DNA of 12,500 bases, from assembly GCA_012295275.1 (NCBI GenBank), contig CM022679.1, forward strand, positions 26,535,850-26,548,349, read 5' to 3'. The number at the start of each line of letters is the position of its first letter. Position 1 is the stretch's first letter. The notes under the pieces were generated by a model that ran no database searches, was not told the DNA's origin, and saw only the letters and a program-made list of their open reading frames with translations. This document shows, one piece after another, positions 1 through 9,083 of the stretch. Position numbers and translations under genes: made by a program. The stretch is from Chrysomallon squamiferum (lineage: Eukaryota > Mollusca > Gastropoda > Neomphalida > Peltospiridae).

Positions 1-283
1 ACATACTTGAAGTCATTTCGTAAAACGGCTTACGTTATTATAATAGTTATATGTAAAATAAGTCAGCATTCTTGTTTTGGATTAAATTTATATAGCATTC
101 ATACAAAATTTTATTGTTTGCATGGCTGGTTGCTTGTAAAAGGTGTTTTCCTTCAACATCCGGTCGGCTGCTTGCCTTCGTTAGCAAAAATATTGAATGT
201 CGCAGAAACTCTCTTAAGCTTTTGTTTTTCTGGTACCTGAGACTAGTGTGTCTCGTCTGTTAAAGCATTCAGCCTACGAACGA
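1..283 (+). promoter_or_regulatory. 5' flank / presumed 5' UTR and proximal promoter of BTAF1
   Basis: This stretch precedes the proposed start codon. An in-frame TAA at 215-217 lies upstream of the ATG at 284, with no other in-frame ATG between them, so 284 is the first possible start in that frame. CpG dinucleotides are denser at about 160-290 than in the introns, which would suit a promoter or first exon. TATA-like strings occur near 40-46 and 90-96, but nothing ties them to a transcription start. An open frame at 7-240 shows no recognisable protein. The transcription start and any upstream non-coding exon cannot be placed from sequence. Confidence 0.4.
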
Positions 284-294
284 ATGACTACCAG
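284..294 (+). CDS. BTAF1: BTAF1 exon 1 (coding part, 11 bases: M-T-T-R start)
   Basis: ATG ACT ACC AG is followed by a GT donor (GTACTTACG). Joined in phase 2 to exon 2 it reads MTTRLDRLF. Human BTAF1 starts MAVSRLDRLF and the insect protein starts in the same style (M-T-S-R), so residue count and phase both fit. This is the only ATG upstream of exon 2 that I found with a short family-like peptide and a correctly phased GT. The start context is weak (C at -3, A at +4). Confidence 0.72.
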
Positions 295-1812
295 GTACTT
301 ACGTATTTACATTCACATAGATCAAAGTATTAGGATTTTTTTTTAAAGAAATTTGTTTTGTTTTTTGTCATCGCAAATTATCTATCTACCGAATCCCACG
401 AATGTAAGAAAGAAATATGAAAATATCAAATCATTGTGAATAAAATCACGAATATTTCCACAAATTCATTAGCTTATGATTGTTGTCATAGCTGGAAAGA
501 CAGCAGTCGTTCTTCAACTCGTCAGTCTACTAAAAAAAATTGTGAAGTAAATACAATTATTTGTATAACTAGATTTTCGATACTAATTTATTTATTTATT
601 TTTTATTATTATTTTTAATTTTTTGTAAAAATATTCAATTAAATTAATAATAATAACAATAATAAAAAGTTGCAATGATGATGAAATAAAATAATAAATT
701 GGTTAAAAGTAACTGCAAAAGTTTCTGAGATGGGAGTGGTATCAAAATGAAACCTATGACATAAGTCATTTTAATATTTGACACTTGTTCCTGATAAAAA
801 CATGTCTAACAGTCATAAGCCCAGAATATAATTTTCTTTACAATTTTGTATCACTTAAAAATCTAAAACTGTCCTAGTAGATCTATGATTATTTTCAATA
901 TTAATTTATAAATGTATACAAACATACATGCATATGTAATGTATATATATGCATACATACATACATACATACAATGATACATTCATATATACATACATCC
1001 ACACATACATACATAGATACGAAAATACAAACATATCTGATTATTTATCGACATATAAATACATTTTTAATTTTATTTATTTATTTTTTTTTTTGATATA
1101 TAGGACTTTGACAAATTGAATGTAATAATATTTAGGTGAGGTAATAATTAGATTTTAAACATATTTTTAGTTTAGATGGAAGTAGTTTTATAACTGGATT
1201 TTATTTATGTCTGTGACTGATTATTATTATTTTTTTTTTTCCTAATGTTCTGAGTCACTGAAATATTTTGATTTTTAATTTTATAAAATATATTTCTCTT
1301 TCAGGCTAGATCGACTGTTTCTCTTGCTTGATACAGGTTCAACACCCCTGATTCGCAAATCTGCTGCAGAACAACTAGGAGAAGTCCAGAAACTTCACCC
1401 ATATGAGCTAAACAATCTTCTTGCTAAGGTATGTACGTTACAACTAATTCCAGATAAGTTATTTTAAAACTAAAATTATAGTGTTTTGTATGCCATTGGT
1501 TCAGATGTTTACGTAGTTGTGCTTTGGGCTGTGATTAAATCCAAGTCTGTACTAATTAGTAACATTAATCAAAAGAAAGGTTTTATCAGGGATTGAAACC
1601 AGGTGTCTGTGAATATAAATATATTTAGAAAGTGGTAATAAATTAAACTTTTTAAATAATTTTTTTTTAATATATAAATTTTCATTTTTAATGTTACATT
1701 TATTTCGATCAAATTTGACGTGTGTGTTCTAGAAAGATATTAATGAAATGCAGTGGGGAATGAAATCTGGATTTTTAAAAAAAAATTAATATCATAATCA
1801 TATATATATATA

Positions 1813-1845
<33 letters not shown>

Positions 1846-4800
1846 CAACTATTATTTTACATATATTTTTATTTTCAATAAATATGGTTTCATTTATCAC
1901 AGCATTTTTGGGGGATCAGTTAATGACATAAAGCTGGAGGTTACTATAAACACCATATTCCAGCATGTGCCCCATGATTGTTTATACAGACACCCTTGTC
2001 TAATGTAAAACAAATCTAGAGGCAGGGTTTTCCAGAACAGTCCACCTATGTAAGGTCTAGAGTGTTTTCATTAACTATGTGTTCCTTGCTGCAGGTTCAC
2101 CAGTACCTGTGCAGTACAAACTGGGAGACAAGGATAGCAGCTGGGTTAGCTGTAGAAGCGATAGCAAAGAATGTGCCACAGTGGCAACCCAGAGGAGCCC
2201 CTAAGTCAGGTATTGACAGTAGTAGAAAGTACTAGGTGACAAGTTCACTTTTATTTTGATTATATTAATATTTTGATTTAGAATTATATTCTGTAGAAAA
2301 TGTTTTACTCTACCACCTGTTCGGATAATTGTTCTGTTTCTTTATACATGGTTACAAGTATTTTTTTTATATACTTATTTATTTATTTATTTATTTTTAT
2401 CTTTTTCTTTCTCTGTTTCTAAATTTTAATTCTTACAGAGCCAGGAACAGCAGCTTCAATCCAATCAGCTGGGCGGATTCTTTTTTCTCAGTTTGACGTC
2501 AACAAGGTCTTAGCATTTGGAGCCTCACTTTTAGCTTCAGAAGGAGGCCAGTATGATGTGGAACACCCAGCTTGTGGTACCTGTAAGTCATCACGACTAC
2601 CTCTGTGTGTTTCTGAGCTGTGTGGTCAATACCTTTCACTGACAGATTAATTTTGAAATGTTATTGTCATTTAACAAAAGAGAAGGGACTGTAATTGAGG
2701 TGCTACACTTAACTCATCTGTATTTTGTATGTAGGGTCCATGATCAATATACGTTACAAATTACCACTTCAAACAATTTTTGCTGCCTACTTTTTGTTGA
2801 TTGTCAAAGAATGTATTTTTTACTCTTCTTTAAATAAACTAACAAAAAAAAAAGATGCACATAAAAATAATAATTTGCTCTGGTACTCTCATTTTTTTTT
2901 GAATACTTGGCAGCTGTGTTTTGTAACTTCTCAAAGTACTGAATGCACTGTGACTGTCATTCTGTATAATACTGAATGATTCTGTGTGATTTGGGAGCAT
3001 AGTCTACTATCTCGAATGAATTTCACTGAATTTTTAATTTTTATTTTACTGTTTAAAAACATGCATTTTATTTAACTAATATGACTGACTTCTGTTCATT
3101 CATTAATTTGTAACAGCACTTGACAAGGAGAGGTTGTCACAGCAACGACAGCTTCTTAATAAACGTCTTGGTCTGGACATTGCTGGCAACCTCGGCATAG
3201 ACACTGGTAACCTCTTCAATGATGACGATCTGCAGGTTTCACGCAGCAACAACAACGGCAATATCACAAATGCTATGGTAAAGTATGATTGATTTTTTTA
3301 CTTTAATCAAAATTTAATGGAGAAAGATTAATTATACAAGACATAATCTTTAGTGTACAGTTATTACAAATATTCTTCAGCTTCCTTAACTGTCTTTTTT
3401 CCTTTTTTTTTTTTTTGTTTTGATTTTTTTCTTTTTCCTAATATCTGATTTTTATATTTATTCTGTAAATCAGTAAAAGCAAAAAAAAAAAAAATTACAA
3501 CCCCAAAACAAAAAAACAAAACAAAAAAAAAGATAATTATAATAATAATATAAAATTATTATGATAAAAATTGGCTTCGTATTTGAATTCAGCTGAACAA
3601 CAGCTTTTTACTGTTCTTTTTATTACTATTATTATTGATTTTTTTTTTTTTTTAGACATAGATATTTGTTCTCAAATGTCAAATGTATATAGCAGATACC
3701 TCATTAGTCTGATTAATTATCATTGTTATTGTTTTATTTATTGCTGTGTATTTTCAGCCTGTCACAGACTATGTCCGACAACAGTTACTCAGTGTAACTT
3801 GTGGCATGAGTGCAAGAGAGAGGAATCGTGCAAAAAGAAAAGCTCGCCATTTTGCAAAACAGATTTCCAAAGACAACCAAAGGTTATTACAACATACAAT
3901 AATTTTTGAAATGCTTATGTTCACTAACTCACACACATTCACAAATACACAGTTTGTTTTATTCTTTCGTTCGTTTTCTGCATTTACAAAATATATTCAG
4001 TGTATATGACTGCTCAGAAATAACACAACACACACTTCTGTGTCAAGAGTAAAGTAAAGAGTAATATTGCTGTAGTCACTGTCTTAATTTGAAAACTCTG
4101 TTTGTGTGTGTGTGTGTTTTATTTAGATACATTCTTGACATCAGAGTTTATATCTCTACATTCAGATAGAAGAAATCCCAACAGTTTGCATCAGATATTA
4201 GCAGCGTTTGGTTCTTGCTGTGCCAATCTTCATAAAATTGGTATTTTTGAAAAGGCAATATGACAAGGATTCTGCCATTTTTGTTCAGTTGGAGTACATT
4301 AACCTTTTGACCTTTGCTATGACCTTGAAATTGATCATGTGGATCACGTGACCTTGAGATGCACTTTATTTAAATTTAATATCCCACATGTTAACTAAAA
4401 CATATTAAAGTTTCCTGGGTGTAATATTTTTTGTTTAGCCACAATATAGATTTAAAAAATGCACATACATGAAAATAACACCTTTTCAGCCATTAACATC
4501 TGATTAACTAAAACCTGAATGATCAATTCTGGATGCTAGGAATCACCATCTTTTTTGATCATCGAGTAAGACATTGTTTGGTGCTGTGGGATCCCAGTCA
4601 ACAAGTATACCAAGTTTCATAAAAATCTTGAGACGGTCGGGTTTAAATTTGTGTTTTTTGGGGGTGATTTGACATGGAATGACACTAATTCATAATTTTT
4701 TTAATAATAATAATAATAATAATAAAAATAATAATAAAAAGTCCACACGGTTCTAAACTACTATTTGCCTTGATGAAATGTCTGGTTCAGTTACAAAAAG

Positions 4801-6132
4801 AATAATTTTACTGAATACATCGTGTTCTATGAGGAAAAAACAAAAAACAGCAACAGAGTTGCAATAATTTTTTTATTTATTTATTTATTTTTTTATTGTT
4901 TCAAAGGCAGAAAAGAAATTTTTGAAACAAATAAGATAATAATGATTCATTCTGTAGTATAAAACCGTTAAGTGTTTATGATATGTCTAAAAAAATATAC
5001 ATTACTGTTTCTAACATTATCCAGAACTATGGTCCCGTCTTTTTAATTGTAGCAATTGCTGTAAAATGTTTCTTAAAAGAAAAACTGACAAAGAAAATTT
5101 CACTACAGTAATTATTATTATTTTATTTTTCAGTTATAATCTTTTTTTTCATTATTATTATCATTTAGGTGGGCTTATGGTAGATGCTCTTGCAAATGTA
5201 ATTGTCTTCTTCATCTTGTTGTTGTTATTATTGTTTTTAATTTGGTTTTGTTTTGTTTGTAGTGAAGAAGAACCACCGCCAAAGAAACTGAAGTCAGGAT
5301 CCCTACTTGGTGATGAAGCTGTGGATGACAAGAACTTTGATCAGACAGACACAATATTCAATATGGAAGAGGTAGGGAGCATCATTAATATTATATAATA
5401 TTTAAACCACAGAACCATAAAAACCTCAAAAAGATATATAAAAAAAAAAAAAAAAAAAATAGTTACCTCTCTGTATGAATAAATATTTGTGAAAAATACT
5501 TCATTTCAGATCTTTTTTTTTTCTGGTTTTTTGTGCAGGTGCTAGAATTTCATTTGAAATTTTTATTTTATTTTATTTTATTTTTTTTTTTTTTTTTACA
5601 TTAAATGTTCTTGGTAGTATGTATTATTTCAAAAATAGAAATGGTTAGTTCATAACATTTTGTATGTAGAGAGATCTAAGAATGTTAATTGATATAATAT
5701 TTCAGAATGTAAAATTGTCTCTTTAATTTTTTTTTTTTTTTTTTATTAATGTAATCGTACTTTTATTTATCATTTTATAGTTATATAGTCAAACATCTGT
5801 GCAAAGCTGTCTTTAATGTTAAAGTTTGTTACAGCATAAAAACTGTCGTATGTGTGTGTGTAATATGTGCATATATACATAAATTATTGTAGTAATTATT
5901 ACATCTGTATTGATTTTGAGATTTTACTTTATCTTTAGTACTAACGATATTGTAATTATTATTAGCAGTAGTAGTATTATTGTTATTATTATTATTTATT
6001 AGTACTAGTATTTTATTTATTTTATCATTAATATTATTAATTCATTGCTATTATTAATATTTATTATTATTATTATTAGTGGTTTTATTAGTATTATTAT
6101 TATTATTATTTGTATTATTATTATTTTTTATT

Positions 6133-6198
<66 letters not shown>

Positions 6199-8978
6199 TA
6201 TCTTTAGATGGATGAATGGCCATTTGAATCTTTCTGTGAGTTGTTAATGAATGATCTGTTCAACAACACCTGGGAAATAAGACACGGTGCAGCAACTGGA
6301 CTGCGTGATGTCATCAAGTTACACGGACGCAGTTCAGGCATGACCAGTGACACACCTTCAGACCAGGTAAAATAATCAGTCACTTGTTTAACAGAATTTG
6401 AAATTGATTTTTTAAAATAAAATACATGTGTCGTATACAGATTTTGGAAATATATTTTTTTAATTATTATTGATTTTTTTATCTCTCTTGTCTAATGCAT
6501 GAACTTACAAAAAATTAAGTGAGACATTTTTTTTTTTTTTTGATTCATTAAATAACATTCTTTGAATATTTTTTTTAAATTATTATTATTTTTTTTTTAT
6601 TAATTATTATATAATTTAGCAAACACCATAGAGACATTTAATTATTTATTAATATTTTATTCTTTTCTTTTGAACTGTTTTTTATTACAATTAATTCTGA
6701 ATACTACTTTTTGCTACTACTGCTACTGCTGCTCCTACTACTACTATCCATGCTGCTATCATCATTGTTCTGCTACTACTACTACTATTACAACAACTTA
6801 CACTGCTGTTGCTGCTGTCATTATAACAGTACATCTGCTCTTCTCATTACCATCACCACCATTATACTGCTACCATAATCATTTTACATACATACACCTA
6901 CATATATAACACATGCACGCATGCACGCACACACACACATTTATTTATTTATTTTTATTGCAGCTTTCAGCAATCAATCAGATTTGGTTGTCTGATTTGT
7001 CACTGAGACTGCTGTGTGTCCTTGCTCTTGACCGGTTTGGTGACTTCGTGTCAGATGAGGTAAGTATTTGCATATCAAAGAATTCTTATTATCCTGATGA
7101 AAAAGCAAATTGGCTACCGTTCAGCTTTCAAAAATCTGTTTTCTTCAAGAAGAGATCATAACATGAAATGATTTAATTTAATCTCTGTTTAAAAATAAAT
7201 TATCTTATTCTTAGTCCTATCCATAATGAAATAATTATTTTATTCCTAGGCCTGTTCAAGAAAGAAAGATGATCAGCTGGTGTTAATCAATATTTTATTT
7301 ACAATAAATGATTATAATGTCTTGAATGCAAATTGTATTTAAAATAATTAAAATACAACTCTTAATGTAAAATTATTCAGTTTTAATTAGTTTTAATGTA
7401 TTGTTTAAATGGTAGACTATAATGGCATATGTGATTTAAAATGAATTCTAATTCTGTTACAATAAATTTAATATGTAATATGTAATATTATTATTATTAT
7501 TATTATTATGTTGTTGTTTTTTTTGTTGTTTTTTTATATTTAATAAATTAAGAATTTAATGTTGGATGAAAAAAAATGTTCCTTAAAGACAAAATATAAT
7601 ACATTCAGTCTAGTTTTTAGTAACAAGATATTTTAACTTGTAACTCGCCAGGTCGTTGCTCCAGTGCGAGAGACATGTGCACAGACTCTGGGTGTGATTG
7701 TCAAGTACCTCGACAGCGAAGGCGTTCATGGTGTGCTGGGTGTGTTGCTGCAGTTGCTGGCACAGGAGCGTTGGGAGGTGCGACATGGTGGACTGCTCAG
7801 TCTCAAATACCTCTTGGCTGTCAGGCGGGTAAGATAACATTTCTGTGTCTGTTGTGTCAGTCTGTTCTTCTGTATGTCTGTCTGTTTTTTCTTCTGCATG
7901 AGATGGTCAGTCTGTTGTCCAGTATGTATGTCTGTCTGTCTGTGTTTTTCTGTGATTGTCTGTTCTTCTGCATGTGTGTGTCTCTCCTTTTGTGCATGTG
8001 TTTGTTCTTCTGTCTGTCTGTTCTTCTGTGTGTCAAAATTTGTTTTATAAAGAAAACTATTTCATTTTCCGTTGATTTATACCAGATAACAGGGGTCTGT
8101 ATCGAAGAAGTGACATAATTACCATAGTAAAGGAGTGACAGCTTGGTTGGATGGCTGTCACTCATTCGACATTTATATCTGAGGTTACACTCCTTTGAAT
8201 AGAATCAACTTAACAGTATTTTAAAATTCTATATAGTGATATATATGTTTCAGCCATGTGAATGTCCTGATGCTTGTAATAATTGTTGGGATGTTTATTC
8301 ATTGCAGGACCTGACTGACAAATTGCTTCCGTTAGTGCTGCCTGCTGTGTTCTCCAGTCTGCGTGACCCTGATGACGATGTCCGTGCAGTGGCTGCAGCT
8401 GCTCTAGTTCCAGTCACTGACAGTTTTGTCAAACTAATGCCACAACAGGTCATTTTGTTTTCTTTTCACTGACTTCTCTCAATTTGAATATCTAAATAGA
8501 AATTCATTTTCTTTAAAATATATATATATATTTTTTTTTTTCAAGGAATATTTTAAAAATTATTGCTAATATTAATATCATCATCATCATCATCATTGGG
8601 TGCATACTGAGTGCCCTCATTCATAGAATGTTTGGGCAGATGTCTCTGTAAGGGAATCCAAATTATTGGCTGGCTGATGAAGAATGATTCATTATCATTA
8701 TTAATCATCTGACAATAACTGTTCAGTTTATTGTTTATTCAGACTCCTGTTGTGATATCGTGTCTGTGGGAGACCTTACTGGATCTAGATGATCTGACAG
8801 CCTCGACAAACAGCATCATGACGTTGCTAGCCACGCTGTTGGGTCACCCTGACGTTGCCACAGGCAGCTGGTAAATGTTAAAGATGTTCCAGAATAAATA
8901 GTCAACTGGCATATTTATCATCTTTACATTCAACCTTCTTTTTGTGTTGTTATCGGTTTCTCTCTTTCTCTGTCTGTA

Positions 8979-9016
<38 letters not shown>

Positions 9017-9020
9017 TCTC

Positions 9021-9083
<63 letters not shown>

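Larger units (their letters stand above)
3883..5262 (+). other. Intron 6 (1380 bp, phase 2; longest intron)
   Basis: Contains a TG repeat (about 4103-4117), a more complex segment at about 4280-4690 that looks like a dispersed repeat, a TAA microsatellite (4702-4739), an ATTT run (about 4866-4892) and a T-rich stretch before the acceptor (ttttgtttgtag). No protein-coding signal apart from a chance frame (from 5066) that reads into exon 7. Confidence 0.75.
7829..8307 (+). other. Intron 10 (479 bp, phase 0) with simple repeat and copied acceptor
   Basis: First 200 bases: a TGTC/TTCT pyrimidine-plus-G repeat. Then, from about 8129, a hairpin-forming segment and a diverged copy of the 3' end of intron 16 plus the start of exon 17 (8144-8272). 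The family-consistent acceptor is attcattgcag at 8307, because LAVRR joined to DLTDKLLP matches human LAVRQ-DVINTLLP without a gap. Confidence 0.85.

Noticed and set aside
7-240. 77-codon frame upstream of BTAF1
   Set aside because: No recognisable domain, AT-rich composition, ends just before the start exon; could be chance or an upstream ORF, unsupported as a gene.
674-727. Possible box C/D snoRNA (ATGATGA, then CTGA) in intron 1
   Set aside because: No terminal stem, no internal C'/D' pair and no guide I can identify; TGATGA and CTGA are common by chance.
1585-1610. GGATTGAAACC, resembling a tRNA-type B box on the minus strand (tRNA-derived SINE)
   Set aside because: One base too long for the B box, no matching A box at the right distance, and no tail or target-site duplication.
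3571-4009. Two overlapping frames (3571-3909 and 3746-4009) around exon 6
   Set aside because: The 3746 frame matches exon 6 only between 3758 and 3882 and otherwise reads intron; the 3571 frame is a different frame from the exon.
5066-5398. 110-codon frame ending across exon 7
   Set aside because: Only 5263-5371 is real exon; the first two thirds is translated T-rich intron 6.
5440-5459. Poly-A run as a possible retrotransposon tail in intron 7
   Set aside because: No element body, internal promoter or flanking direct repeat upstream; homopolymers of this size recur throughout these introns.
6670-6909. 79-codon Tyr/Cys/Thr-rich frame
   Set aside because: Translated CTA/CTG triplet repeat in intron 8.
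7675-8118. 147-codon plus-strand open frame, Cys-rich, the longest in the window
   Set aside because: It overlaps exon 10 in a different frame and then runs into the intron 10 TGTC/TTCT repeat; its composition reflects those two sources, not a protein.
7857-8165. 102-codon minus-strand frame rich in RTDRQ
   Set aside because: It is the translated antisense of the intron 10 microsatellite.
8664-8718. Second snoRNA-like arrangement (CTGATGA and CTGA with TTATTG/CAATAA flanks) in intron 11
   Set aside because: C box lacks the purine, box spacing is under 30 bases, and the putative stem is too far from the C box for a kink-turn.
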